Source: Erythrobacter dokdonensis DSW-74 (GTDB taxonomy: Bacteria > Pseudomonadota > Alphaproteobacteria > Sphingomonadales > Sphingomonadaceae). From it: 64,000 bases of DNA. Shown piece by piece: positions 20,032 through 28,490 of this stretch (position 1 is the stretch's first letter; the number at the start of each line of letters is the position of its first letter). The position numbers and the translations under genes were made by a program. The notes under the pieces were generated by a model, which was not told the DNA's origin, made no database searches, and saw only the letters and a list, made by a program, of their open reading frames with translations. Where the stretch lies: NCBI RefSeq assembly GCF_001677335.1, contig NZ_LZYB01000001.1:434001-498000 (forward strand), in the 5' to 3' direction.

Positions 20032-22038
20032 ATGAGCGAGCAAACCTATGAGCTTGAAGTCAAGCCCGACTTCATCGCACGGCAAAGCAAAAGCAGCATT
20101 GAGACTGGTCTGGCTGAACTCATTTGGAACGCTCTAGATGCCGATGCGCAGTCTGTATCCGTGAAGATTGACTGGGGTGGCCTTGGCATCCCAGACAGAA
20201 TTAGGATTATCGATGATGGGACTGGGATAGCCCACTCCGAAGCGCCGACCTTATTCAGGAGTCTCGGAGGCTCATGGAAGGGTGTAAAGAAGCTTACATC
20301 GAAGCGGCGCCGTGAACTCCACGGCAAAGAAGGTAGGGGGCGCTTCCGTGCTCTTTCCCTTGGAACCCAAATTCAGTGGGACACCGTGTACGAGGACAAC
20401 GGTAAACGGTACAAGTTCAACATATGGCTTGATGAGCAGGCGCCTAATATCGTTGCTATCTCAGAGCCTGTTGAAACAGATCGGGCTACTGGGACTGTCG
20501 TCCATGTACGAAATCCGAAGAAAAATGTAGAAAAAATCAGATCGGTTGAAGCGATCGAATACTTCTCTCAGGTATTCGCTGTTTACCTGATGTCGTATCG
20601 AGATGCGTCGATTGAAATCGACGGTAGTGATCTCGATCCATTAATCGCAATTTCAGATCAGACCAATCATGAACTCCCTCACATCGTTGACGATGGGGAA
20701 TCATTTCCATGTTCATTAACCATAATCGAATGGAATACGAAAACGCGTAGGTTGCTGTTTTTGGCTAATGAAAAGGGGTTCCCCGTCCTACAGCTCGATG
20801 GGAAGGTTCATGCGGAGAACGGAGATTTTTCGGCGTACATTCAGTCAGATTACTTTCCGAAGGTCGTCGATGCAGCAGACGTAGTATCGGTGGGAGATCG
20901 ACCTGAGGTACGGAAGGCTGTCTCCGACGCTCGACAGGCAATTAAGTCACATTTTCGTGCGAAGGGAAAGGAAGCAGGGAAATCTCTGGTCGAGACATGG
21001 AAGGCCGAGAAAGTCTATCCATACGAGGGGGAGCCTAAGGACAGTATCGACCGTGCTGAGCGGCAGATGTTTGAAACGGTTGCTGTAGCCGTCAGCACCT
21101 CTGTTCCAGAGTTCGAAGAGACGCCAGTCCAAGCCAAGGCGCTCCACCTTCAATTACTCAAACACGCAATTGAGCGTAGTCCAGATGATCTTCAAAGAAT
21201 ATTAAGTGAAGTTTTGAAGCTTCCGAAAAAGAAGCAAGCTGAACTTGCAAATCTGTTAAATCATTCCGAGCTATCAGATATAATTAGTGCAGCGGCTGTT
21301 GTGGGGGAGCGGATTAAGTTTCTTACGGCTTTGCGATCGATCTTGTTCGATCAAGAATTAAAGAAACTTGTTAAGGAGAGATCGCAACTACATAAAATCC
21401 TTGAGGCAAACACGTGGGTTTTCGGTGAAAGATATAATCTTTGGGCTAGCGATAAGGAGCTTACCAATGTTCTTAAGGCGTGCCTAAGTTTACTTGGAGA
21501 CAATTGTGTTGTTGATGATAGGGTCAAGATCTTAGATAAAAATCGTGGGATTGTTGATTTGGTTCTAGGTAGAACTAATAAAGTTGGTGCTGCCGATGAA
21601 TATGATAACTTAGTCGTAGAAATCAAAGCCCCCAAAGTAAAATTAAATTCTGATCATGTCGTTCAAATTGAAAAATATGCGGATGCAGTGGCTCACGATG
21701 AGAGGTTTCATCGAGTGCCTGGGATCAGATGGCATTTCTGGTTGATCGCCGACGAGTATGATCGATACGTTGAGGGCCGTATCTCGGGTGGGCCTAACCA
21801 AAGATCTCGGTTGATCAGGAACGACGACCGTGTCCGCATTGGGATCAAGACTTGGGGGGAAGTGCTGGACGACAATTTCGCCCGCCTTTCGTTCGTGCAG
21901 GAGCGGCTAAAGTATGATGCAACAGAGCAGGAAGCACTTTCCGAGTTGAAAGATCGGTATGAAGATGTTTTTGCCGACCTTGAGGTGCCGGACGGTTGGA
22001 ATGATGAGGAAGAGGACGAAGGCCAAGGAAGGACTTAA
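20032..22038 (+). CDS. GHKL-type ATPase fused to a Shedu-like PD-(D/E)xK nuclease (putative phage defence)
   Basis: The 668-residue protein has two recognisable halves. Residues 20-160 form a Bergerat-fold ATPase of the GHKL class. The N-box is ELIWNALDADA (E29, N33, D36), the G1 motif is IIDDGTGI (61-66), the Gly-rich lid is GKEGRGRFRAL (98-107), and TGTVVHV is at 153-159. Residues 450-580 look like the Shedu/DUF4263 nuclease: LEANTWVFGERYN, then D509 (GIVDLVL), E530-x-K532 (LVVEIKAP) and Q545xxxY549. The tail is acidic. Base composition is strikingly different: lines at 21361 and 21601 count 40% and 32% GC, against about 60% in flanking genes. This points to recent acquisition. MutL is excluded by the missing MutL C-terminus. 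The defence role is inference from domain families. Confidence 0.8.
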   Translation: MSEQTYELEVKPDFIARQSKSSIETGLAELIWNALDADAQSVSVKIDWGGLGIPDRIRIIDDGTGIAHSEAPTLFRSLGGSWKGVKKLTSKRRRELHGKEGRGRFRALSLGTQIQWDTVYEDNGKRYKFNIWLDEQAPNIVAISEPVETDRATGTVVHVRNPKKNVEKIRSVEAIEYFSQVFAVYLMSYRDASIEIDGSDLDPLIAISDQTNHELPHIVDDGESFPCSLTIIEWNTKTRRLLFLANEKGFPVLQLDGKVHAENGDFSAYIQSDYFPKVVDAADVVSVGDRPEVRKAVSDARQAIKSHFRAKGKEAGKSLVETWKAEKVYPYEGEPKDSIDRAERQMFETVAVAVSTSVPEFEETPVQAKALHLQLLKHAIERSPDDLQRILSEVLKLPKKKQAELANLLNHSELSDIISAAAVVGERIKFLTALRSILFDQELKKLVKERSQLHKILEANTWVFGERYNLWASDKELTNVLKACLSLLGDNCVVDDRVKILDKNRGIVDLVLGRTNKVGAADEYDNLVVEIKAPKVKLNSDHVVQIEKYADAVAHDERFHRVPGIRWHFWLIADEYDRYVEGRISGGPNQRSRLIRNDDRVRIGIKTWGEVLDDNFARLSFVQERLKYDATEQEALSELKDRYEDVFADLEVPDGWNDEEEDEGQGRT

Positions 22039-22268
22039 GTACCTTTCCTACACCCCCACCCCCGACATACCCTCCCGCGCGCGTTGGCTCGCCGCAAGCG
22101 CCAGCACGGGCCTCCGCCCGCTAGGCCGTCCTCAGCCCTGACGGGCCTTGCGGCGGCCCTGCAAAAGGCCACTCCGGCACCACACACGGCGCTCATTCAG
22201 CCGTGAAACATTTTTAAGTACGCAAATTCAACGCCCTAAGCGTGAAACATTCCCCGCCAACCCCCTCG
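22039..22268. other. Convergent intergenic region after the GHKL-nuclease gene
   Basis: No gene is seen in these 230 bases. The first part is C-rich and contains small GC hairpins such as GGGCC-TTGCGGC-GGCCC near 22142. The second part is AT-richer and carries the two CGTGAAACATT copies annotated separately. It probably marks the right boundary of the foreign segment. Confidence 0.5.
22202..22251. repeat. Two direct copies of CGTGAAACATT
   Basis: The 11-base sequence CGTGAAACATT occurs at 22202-22212 and again at 22241-22251, a 39-base period, with an AT-rich spacer. CGTGAAACA equals one half of the parS palindrome, but neither copy is completed to a full palindrome. Confidence 0.55.
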
Positions 22269-23750
22269 CTAGGGGCGTTTTGGTCGCTTTCGCGCCCTCT
22301 CATACCCCCTTTTGACCCCGGTCATTGGCGCTTCATTGCCGCCTCGTTGCCGTTTTCGACCCGCTTCGGCACGCACCACACGCAGCGCCCGCCGCTCCGC
22401 CCAGGTGGCTCCGGCGAACACCGCCAGCCCGCTCGCGATCATCCACAGGAAGGCGCCCTCGATCCCCAGCATCCAGTCGAGCACGCCCAGCACCGCCACC
22501 TGCACCACGATCGCCGCCAGCCCCGCACGGGTGCCGAGGCCCCGTCCGGCGAGGCCCATGATGATCGGCACCGCCAGCACCGCGGCAATCGCTCCGGCGT
22601 CGAGCACGAGGTCGCGCAAGCTCTCGCCCGAGGCGGCGACCAGCGCGGCCACCACCCCCGCGATCACCGTCGCGCCTCTCGCGGCGCGCAGCATGGTGCG
22701 CGGGGAAGCATCGGGGTCGATGCGGCGATACCCGCTCTCGGTCGCCACCGCCGACACCGCCAGCAGCGCGGAGTCCACCGAGGAGAGGATCGCCGAGAGC
22801 AGCGCGCCGGTGAAGATGATGTAGAGCCACGAGGGGAACAGCGCGCTGGCGAGCGAGGGCAGGAAGGCCTCGTCCGCACCCAGCTCGACCCCCAGCACCG
22901 GGGCCAGCGAGGGGCCGAACAGCCCGAAGCTGACAGGGATGAGGCCGACGCAGAGGTAGATCCCCGCCCCCGCCAGCGCGCCCCGTCGGGCGACCTCCGG
23001 AGAACGCGCGGCAAGGGTGCGGGCGAGCGCCTCCTGGCTGACCATGGTCCCGGCGATGGGGATGAGCCAGAGCTCGGCCCACGCGGTCCAGCTTTCGTCT
23101 GGCAGGGAGAAGGACCACGCCTCGGCCCGAACGCTGGCGATGGCAGGGGCGATGCCGCCGTGGGCGTCGAACATCAGGAAGGCCAGCACCAGCATCGCGG
23201 CGATCATGATCACCCCTTGCACGATGTCGGTCACCACATCGCCTGCGAGGCCGCCGAACAGGGTGTAGGTGAGCACCAGCAGGGTCGCTCCGGCAAGCGC
23301 CACCGGGAAATCGAAGGGCGAGGCCGCGGCGATGATCGTGGCGAAGGCATAGAGCTGGGCGGCGGACCAGGTGGTGGCGCTGAGCGCGATGACGCCTGCG
23401 GCCAGCAGCTCTGTCCCCGGCCCGAACCGGGCGCGCAGGAAATCGGCGATGGTGATGTAGCCGCCGCTCCGCAGGCGATGGGCGAAGAACAGCGCGATGG
23501 CGAGGATGCCCAGCGCATAGGCGAAAGGCTCGGTGCGCGCGCCCGCCAGCCCGTCATTGGCGACCTCGGAGGAGGTGGCGATCAGGCTTTCGGAGGCGAA
23601 CCATGTGGCGAACAGGCTCATCGCGACCGCAAACGGTCCGAGGCTGCGTCCGGCGACGAGGTAGTCGGCATCGGACTTCGCCCCGCGTCCCGCCCAGGCG
23701 GCGAGCAGCACCTGTGCAAAAACATAGAGCAGGATCAGAGCTAGCGTCAC
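22269..23750 (-). CDS. Sodium:solute symporter (SSS) family transporter
   Basis: This 493-residue membrane protein has about 13 predicted helices and uses the sodium gradient for uptake. Family features include the N-terminal DYLVAGRSLGPFAVAMSLFA segment, the GGLAGDVVTDIVQGVIM region and the SAILSSVDSALLAVSA helix that contributes to the sodium site. The C-terminus is basic. The substrate cannot be assigned; proline, pantothenate, acetate and sugars are all known for the family. No partner gene adjoins it. Transcription converges on the GHKL-nuclease gene. Confidence 0.88.
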   Translation of the reverse strand: MTLALILLYVFAQVLLAAWAGRGAKSDADYLVAGRSLGPFAVAMSLFATWFASESLIATSSEVANDGLAGARTEPFAYALGILAIALFFAHRLRSGGYITIADFLRARFGPGTELLAAGVIALSATTWSAAQLYAFATIIAAASPFDFPVALAGATLLVLTYTLFGGLAGDVVTDIVQGVIMIAAMLVLAFLMFDAHGGIAPAIASVRAEAWSFSLPDESWTAWAELWLIPIAGTMVSQEALARTLAARSPEVARRGALAGAGIYLCVGLIPVSFGLFGPSLAPVLGVELGADEAFLPSLASALFPSWLYIIFTGALLSAILSSVDSALLAVSAVATESGYRRIDPDASPRTMLRAARGATVIAGVVAALVAASGESLRDLVLDAGAIAAVLAVPIIMGLAGRGLGTRAGLAAIVVQVAVLGVLDWMLGIEGAFLWMIASGLAVFAGATWAERRALRVVRAEAGRKRQRGGNEAPMTGVKRGYERARKRPKRP

Positions 23751-23864
23751 GCCTGCAGCACCCCCGGTTACGGATTGTCACGCCGGAGGATGGTCCGTCC
23801 GGCGAACGTGCCGTCCTAGCGGCGCGGTGCGGCTTCGCAAGAGGGGGACGAAGGCGAGAGCGCC

Positions 23865-24398
23865 TCAGCCCCCGATCAGTTCAAGCGCGACCGGGGCGTG
23901 GCCCCGGGTGATCAGGCCGAGCTCCTCGGCGGCGGCGCGGCTGACGTCGATCACCCGGCCGCGGCTGAAGGGGCCGCGATCATTGATGCGCACGGTGACG
24001 CTGCGGCCGTTGGCGGGGTTGGTGACCCGCACGAGGCTGCCGAAGGGCAGGGTGCGGTGGGCGGCGGTCATCGCGCCCATGTCGAATGTCTCACCGCTGG
24101 CGGTGCGGCGGCCGTGGAACTTGCGCCCGTAGTAGGAGGCGGTGCCGGTGCCGAGCGGGGTGGTGGCGGCCTGTTCGGCGCCCGGATCGTCCGAGGTGTC
24201 GGCCAGCGGGGCTTCGACAAGCGGCACGATTTCGGCGGACAATTCTGCGGCGGCGGTGCCGGCTTCGACCGGCATCGCGCCATCGGCGGGTGTCGCTGCC
24301 GTCGAGGCGGCGAGCGGAGCCATGCCGAGCGCGCTGGCGATGAGTGCGGCACGCAGGCCGCGGCTTCCAGAGCTATCGAGGCGAATTCCCGTCCGCAT
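23865..24398 (-). CDS. rlpA: RlpA-like septal lytic transglycosylase
   Basis: A 177-residue secreted protein with a double-psi beta-barrel that cleaves denuded glycan strands at the septum. After an N-terminal signal (ALIASALGMAPLAASTAA) and a Pro/Glu-rich linker, the catalytic barrel spans about residues 90-177. It shows TASYYGRKFHGRRTASGE, TAAHRTLPFGSLVRVTN and VRINDRGPFSRGRVIDVS, including the conserved acidic residue and His of the family. There is no SPOR domain, unlike E. coli RlpA. The ATG at 24398 is preferred because the open frame up to 24614 has no leader character. No clear lipobox is seen. Confidence 0.9.
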   Translation of the reverse strand: MRTGIRLDSSGSRGLRAALIASALGMAPLAASTAATPADGAMPVEAGTAAAELSAEIVPLVEAPLADTSDDPGAEQAATTPLGTGTASYYGRKFHGRRTASGETFDMGAMTAAHRTLPFGSLVRVTNPANGRSVTVRINDRGPFSRGRVIDVSRAAAEELGLITRGHAPVALELIGG

Positions 24399-25164
24399 GG
24401 CTTGAGCGCCTAGGTCGGAAGCGTTGAAAAAGGCAAATCCAGGCAACGTGTCGTCGTCACCGAAGTGCCATTGCGGCATGAAGCGTGAGGGATTTGCGGC
24501 GAAACGTTGCGCCGCAGGCGGGCTGGGCGGCGAGCGAAAGACCCTGCGAATCGGCCACCTGGGGGCGCTGCCCAAAGCAAATGGGGCCGGCATTGCTGCC
24601 GACCCCACTCTCACCAGCGCGTGGACACCCTTTGCTCACGATGCTTCCGGCGAACCTTCCGCATCTTTCGCGCCAGGGTATACTTGGCGCCCGATGTCTA
24701 GCCTCCGACCGCCCGGTCTTGCGACAGGCATTGCCAGAGATTTGTCACCGGCGCTCGCGCCGGCATCCGGCTTTCGCTTCTGCCCTGCTGCGTCCGTTCG
24801 AAGCCCGAAGCCTCCGATGTCCGCTGCCTTGCGCAGTCGCTTGGCCGAGACCGTGTCCCTTTACCGATCCGGGCTTGCGGCGGAGCCGTGCTTGCGCGCG
24901 GTTCCATCACCCGATCCGGCCAGGTTCCCGGCCTGTCCGGCGGCATAGCGTCGCTCCTGCCTCAAACGAGCCGACTTGCATTTGGCCGAAGCTTCTTGCA
25001 TGCCCTCTCTCGACAGGCGCGTGGACAGTTGCCACCGCCATCCTTGGGATCAAAACTCCGGTTACTTCAAGGCCTTGCGGCTTTCCGTTCCGGTTGCTTC
25101 GTGTCCCGAAGACAAGTTGAAAGTGCGCCTCAACCGGCGATCTGGCAACATCTGCAACCCCGAG

Positions 25165-25207
25165 TTTTCCACTTTTGCCCCGATCACCTGTGGACGGGAG
25201 TGGATAA
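25165..25207. other. DnaA-box-like cluster
   Basis: Within 43 bases there are three sites related to TTATCCACA. TTTTCCACT at 25165-25173 matches 7 of 9. TGTGGACGG at 25190-25198 is an inverted match of 6 of 9. AGTGGATAA at 25199-25207 is inverted TTATCCACT, matching 8 of 9. The cluster lies at the right end of the gene-free region. Chance is not excluded. Confidence 0.3.
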
Positions 25208-25220
25208 ATCAACGCTTCGT

Positions 25221-25240
25221 CGCATTTGTCACGAAATGCG
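25221..25240. promoter_or_regulatory. Inverted repeat CGCATTT-N6-AAATGCG
   Basis: Perfect seven-base arms at 25221-25227 and 25234-25240 flank GTCACG. The repeat lies about 100 bases beyond the argG stop. It may be an argG transcript-end hairpin or an operator. No T-run follows on either strand. Confidence 0.35.
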
Positions 25241-25339
25241 CGATCGGCGGGGAACGAAACCGTCCCGAAATTGTCATATTGCGGCGGGCGTGTCGCCGTC
25301 TCAGACCCGCGACTCGCCCCGAATCGCTGTCCGGCTGGG

Positions 25340-26560
25340 TCAGGCGTCGCGGTTGCGGCGAGCCAGCAACCGCAGCCGCAGCCCGTTGAGCTTGATGAAG
25401 CCTTCCGCGTCCTTCTGGTCGTAAGCCCCGGCGTCATCCTCGAAGGTAACGTGCGCCTCGGAATAGAGCGAGTAGGGCGACTTGCGGCCGACCACGCTCG
25501 CCAGCCCCTTATAGAGCTTCAGCCGCACCGTGCCGGTGACCTTGTCCTGCGAGTGGTCGATCGCGGCTTGCAGCATCTCGCGCTCGGGGCTGAACCAGAA
25601 GCCGTTATAGATCAGCTCGGCATAGCGCGGCATCAGCTCGTCCTTGAGATGAGCCGCGCCGCGATCAAGCGTGATCTGCTCGATCCCGCGATGCGCGCGG
25701 GCGTATATCTCGCCGCCGGGGGTTTCATACATCCCGCGGCTCTTCATGCCGACAAAGCGGTTCTCGACCAGATCGAGGCGCCCGATACCGTGTTTGCGGC
25801 CAAGCTCGTTGAGCGCGGCCAGCAGCGTGGCAGGCGACATGGGATCGCCATTCAGCGCGACGCCGTCGCCCTTTGCAAACTCGATCGTGATGTATTCGGG
25901 CACATCCGGCGCGTCCTCGGGATTGACCGTGCGCGAATAAACATAGTCCGGGGTTTCTTCCCACGGATCTTCGAGCACCTTGCCCTCGGACGAGGTGTGC
26001 AGCAGGTTCGCATCGGTGGAAAAGGGGCTTTCGCCCCGTTTGTCCTTGGGCACCTGGATCTGGTGCTTTTCCGCCCAGGCGATCAGCGCGGTGCGGCTGG
26101 TCAGATCCCACTCGCGCCACGGGGCGATCACCTTGATGTCCGGGTCGAGCGCATAGGCTGACAGTTCGAAGCGCACCTGATCATTGCCCTTGCCGGTCGC
26201 GCCATGGGCGATGAAATCGGCGCCGGTTTCATGCGCGATCTCGACAAGGCGCTTGGAGATCAGGGGCCGCGCAATCGAGGTGCCGAGCAGGTAATCGCCC
26301 TCGTAACGGGCATTGGCGCGCATCATCGGGAAGACGAAATCGCGCACGAATTCCTCGCGCAGGTCCTCGATGAAGATGTGCTTGTCGGGAATGCCCATGG
26401 CGCGGGCCTTGGCGCGTGCGGGTTCGATTTCCTCACCCTGACCCAGATCGGCGGTGAAGGTCACGACTTCCAGCCCGCGCTCCACGCTCAGCCACTTGGC
26501 GATGACGCTGGTATCGAGCCCGCCGGAATAGGCGAGGACGACTTTCTGGGGCTGGGCCAT
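25340..26560 (-). CDS. argG: Argininosuccinate synthase
   Basis: This enzyme joins citrulline and aspartate in an ATP-dependent step of arginine synthesis. The 406-residue length is typical of the bacterial type. The N-terminal PP-loop is [13 protein letters not shown] at residues 8-20, followed by [13 protein letters not shown]. Substrate-binding segments [20 protein letters not shown] and [12 protein letters not shown] are present. The C-terminus is basic. The ATG at 26560 begins [14 protein letters not shown]. It stands alone on the minus strand, with no other arg gene nearby. Confidence 0.98.
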   Translation of the reverse strand: MAQPQKVVLAYSGGLDTSVIAKWLSVERGLEVVTFTADLGQGEEIEPARAKARAMGIPDKHIFIEDLREEFVRDFVFPMMRANARYEGDYLLGTSIARPLISKRLVEIAHETGADFIAHGATGKGNDQVRFELSAYALDPDIKVIAPWREWDLTSRTALIAWAEKHQIQVPKDKRGESPFSTDANLLHTSSEGKVLEDPWEETPDYVYSRTVNPEDAPDVPEYITIEFAKGDGVALNGDPMSPATLLAALNELGRKHGIGRLDLVENRFVGMKSRGMYETPGGEIYARAHRGIEQITLDRGAAHLKDELMPRYAELIYNGFWFSPEREMLQAAIDHSQDKVTGTVRLKLYKGLASVVGRKSPYSLYSEAHVTFEDDAGAYDQKDAEGFIKLNGLRLRLLARRNRDA

Positions 26561-26662
26561 GGACGGAGAATCCTTAAGATCGGGCAGGAATTGATGCGGC
26601 GCGCCCTATCAGCGCCGCCCCGGCGAGGCAATGGATCAGCGTGGCTGCCCGTCTCGCTCCAT

Positions 26663-26690
26663 GTAATGAGTTAAAGTATCATAATAAATT
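26663..26690. promoter_or_regulatory. AT-rich Zur-like site between argG and the His-rich gene
   Basis: An AT-rich island in GC-rich surroundings carries the dyad ATGA-N9-TCAT (26666-26682) and GTTAAAGTATCAT, which resembles a zinc-uptake-regulator box with GTTA and TAT cores. It lies about 75 bases before the histidine-rich gene. Zinc control is inferred from the product, not demonstrated. Confidence 0.35.
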
Positions 26691-26755
26691 CCGTGACTTA
26701 TGCCATCCCTGCGCCTATGCCGCAGGCGGGATCGTCGATTGTGGAGTTTTGTTCG

Positions 26756-27169
26756 ATGACCCGTTCCCTGATTTTCGCCGCGCTCGCACTGCCGTTCGCA
26801 GCCACTCCTGTCATGGCGCACGAGGTGCTGCACGCCGGGCACGATGCCCATGCCCATGGCATGGGCTGCGGCCACCAGGCGCTCGAACATGCGGGCCATG
26901 TCGATTTCCTGCATGACGGGCACCTGCACCACGGCCACGCGGGGCATGTCGACGAACATGCGCTGGAGGTCAGCACGGTCAATCCCGAGGCCGAGGAACT
27001 GAGCGCCACCGTTACCAGCGACGATCACATGCATGGCCATGCGGGCGAGGAACACATGAGCGTGCAGCACGGCACCCATGTCGACTTCATCCATGATGGG
27101 CGGCTGCATCATGTCCACGGCGATCACATGGACGATCACGGCACGGTGAAGCTGCTCGCTGCTCGCTGA
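26756..27169 (+). CDS. Periplasmic histidine-rich metal-binding protein
   Basis: The 137-residue product starts with a standard signal peptide (MTRSLIFAALALPFAATPVM, cleavage near MAHE). The mature part is packed with His, Asp and Met. It holds two copies of the motif HVDFxHDGxLHH (HVDFLHDGHLHH and HVDFIHDGRLHH), each followed by HGHAGHVDEH or HGDHMDDHG. Such repeats bind zinc or similar divalent metals, and proteins with this motif are often zinc-regulated. The ATG at 26756 follows GGAG, and an upstream frame from 26693 lacks a leader. A buffering or chaperone role for periplasmic zinc is inferred. It converges on cfa, with eight bases between the two stops. Confidence 0.8.
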   Translation: MTRSLIFAALALPFAATPVMAHEVLHAGHDAHAHGMGCGHQALEHAGHVDFLHDGHLHHGHAGHVDEHALEVSTVNPEAEELSATVTSDDHMHGHAGEEHMSVQHGTHVDFIHDGRLHHVHGDHMDDHGTVKLLAAR

Positions 27170-27177
27170 ACCGCTTC

Positions 27178-28404
27178 TCAGCTGCCGATCAGGTAGTCCC
27201 GCGTGATCGGCAGGGCATGGCGGCTGCGCACATACTGGATCTGGTAATTGCACATGCTGCCGTGCTCGAAGACGGTCGCCGCACCGGCGAGATAGAAGGT
27301 CCACATCCGGAAGAAGCGTTCGCCATTCAGCGCGATGATCGCCTCGCGGTTGGCCATGCAGTTGGCATACCATTGCCGGATCGTCTTGGCGTAGTGCAGC
27401 CGCAGCGTCTCGATGTCGGCGGCGATGAGGCGAAATTTCTCGGACGCGGCGAGTGTCTCGGACAGGGCAGGGATATAGCCGCCGGGAAAGATGTACTTGC
27501 GGGTGAAGGCGTCGGTGGTGCCGGGCCGGCCCATCCGCCCGATGGTGTGGAGCAGCATCACGCCGTCATCCTGCAAGAGGTTGGCGCAGGCCTGGAAGAA
27601 AGTTTCGAACTGCGCGCGGCCGACATGTTCGAACATGCCGACCGACACGATCCGGTCGAACCTGCGGCCTGAAGCGGCGGTGTCGCGGTAGTCTTCGAGC
27701 AGGATGCTGACCTTGTCCGCGACGCCTGCCGCCGCCACCCGTTCGCGGGCGAGGGTGGCCTGTTCTTCCGACAGGGTTATGCCGGTCACGCGTACATCGT
27801 GATGCCTGGCGAGATGGATTGCCATGCCGCCCCAGCCGCAGCCGATATCGAGCACCTCCTGACCGGGCGAGAGGTGCAGTTTCTTTGCGATATGCGCGAG
27901 TTTCGCGCCCTGTGCCTCGGCCAGCGTGGTCACGCCTTCGCCCCAGTAGGCGCAGGAATATTGCCAATGCTCGTCATCGAGCATCAGCGCATAGAGCGCG
28001 TTGCCGATGTCATAATGATGCGCGACGTTCTGCTTGGCGCCGACCCTGTTGTTGATCTGCTCCGCAGCGAAGCTGGCGCGACCGACCAGCCGCTTGAGCA
28101 CGCTCGGCTTGCCGATATCGCCGCCCTTGTCCCACGAATTGTTGGCGCGCAGCAGGCTGACGAGGCCCATGACGTCGCCTTCCTCGATCAGTAGCCGCCC
28201 GTCCATGAAGGCCTCTGCTGCGCCAAGCCGCGGGTCCATCACGATGTCGCGCGGCACCTTGCCATCGGTGAAACGCAGAACGATCTCGGGAAAGCCGGGC
28301 GAAGGGGTGCCATAGGTGGACGCGCTGCCGTCGGCGAAGACGACGCCGAGGCGACCGTGCCTGACGCTGCGGGAAAGAAAGCGGCCGAGGAGGGCCTTGC
28401 TCAT
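27178..28404 (-). CDS. cfa: Cyclopropane-fatty-acyl-phospholipid synthase family methyltransferase
   Basis: This 408-residue SAM-dependent enzyme methylenates cis-double bonds of membrane phospholipid chains. It has an N-terminal substrate domain and the SAM-binding motif VLDIGCGWGGMA. The QNVAHHYDIGNALYALML segment and SCAYWGEG are typical of CFA synthases, as is the C-terminal MWTFYLAGAATVFEHGSM. It is a single gene on the minus strand. The family includes close paralogues of unclear substrate, so the exact lipid product is not certain. Confidence 0.92.
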   Translation of the reverse strand: MSKALLGRFLSRSVRHGRLGVVFADGSASTYGTPSPGFPEIVLRFTDGKVPRDIVMDPRLGAAEAFMDGRLLIEEGDVMGLVSLLRANNSWDKGGDIGKPSVLKRLVGRASFAAEQINNRVGAKQNVAHHYDIGNALYALMLDDEHWQYSCAYWGEGVTTLAEAQGAKLAHIAKKLHLSPGQEVLDIGCGWGGMAIHLARHHDVRVTGITLSEEQATLARERVAAAGVADKVSILLEDYRDTAASGRRFDRIVSVGMFEHVGRAQFETFFQACANLLQDDGVMLLHTIGRMGRPGTTDAFTRKYIFPGGYIPALSETLAASEKFRLIAADIETLRLHYAKTIRQWYANCMANREAIIALNGERFFRMWTFYLAGAATVFEHGSMCNYQIQYVRSRHALPITRDYLIGS

Positions 28405-28490
28405 GGTTCTCCTTTCGCAAGGGGGCTTTCCAGTGATAGAGATGCGACGACGCCATGCAAGGTCTTGGCGCCCAAGTTGGGGATTTGGCC

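Larger units (their letters stand above)
24399..25339. other. 940-base stretch without a convincing gene
   Basis: Several long open frames cross this region on both strands, but their translations are low-complexity Pro/Arg/Ser mixtures without family features, typical of random high-GC frames. It holds a perfect hairpin CCGGCG-CTCG-CGCCGG at 24748-24763 and an 11-base direct repeat GCGCGTGGACA at 24617-24627 and 25017-25027. A cluster of DnaA-box-like sites lies at 25165-25207 and a seven-base inverted repeat at 25221-25240. The promoters of rlpA and perhaps other signals must lie here. It could be a decayed gene, an origin-like region or a regulatory RNA locus. Confidence 0.45.

Noticed and set aside
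20032..22038. MutL or Hsp90 identity for the GHKL-containing gene
   Set aside because: The ATPase motifs match GHKL in general, but the C-terminal half has nuclease-like D/ExK and QxxxY motifs instead of MutL dimerisation or Hsp90 middle domains.
22202..22251. A functional parS site
   Set aside because: Only half-sites occur, in direct orientation 39 bases apart. No complete TGTTTCACGTGAAACA palindrome is present in the places examined.
24424..25437. Several open frames in the gap between rlpA and argG
   Set aside because: Their products are Pro/Ser/Arg-rich with no conserved-looking core, they overlap on both strands and they lack good ribosome-binding sites. One runs into argG antisense.
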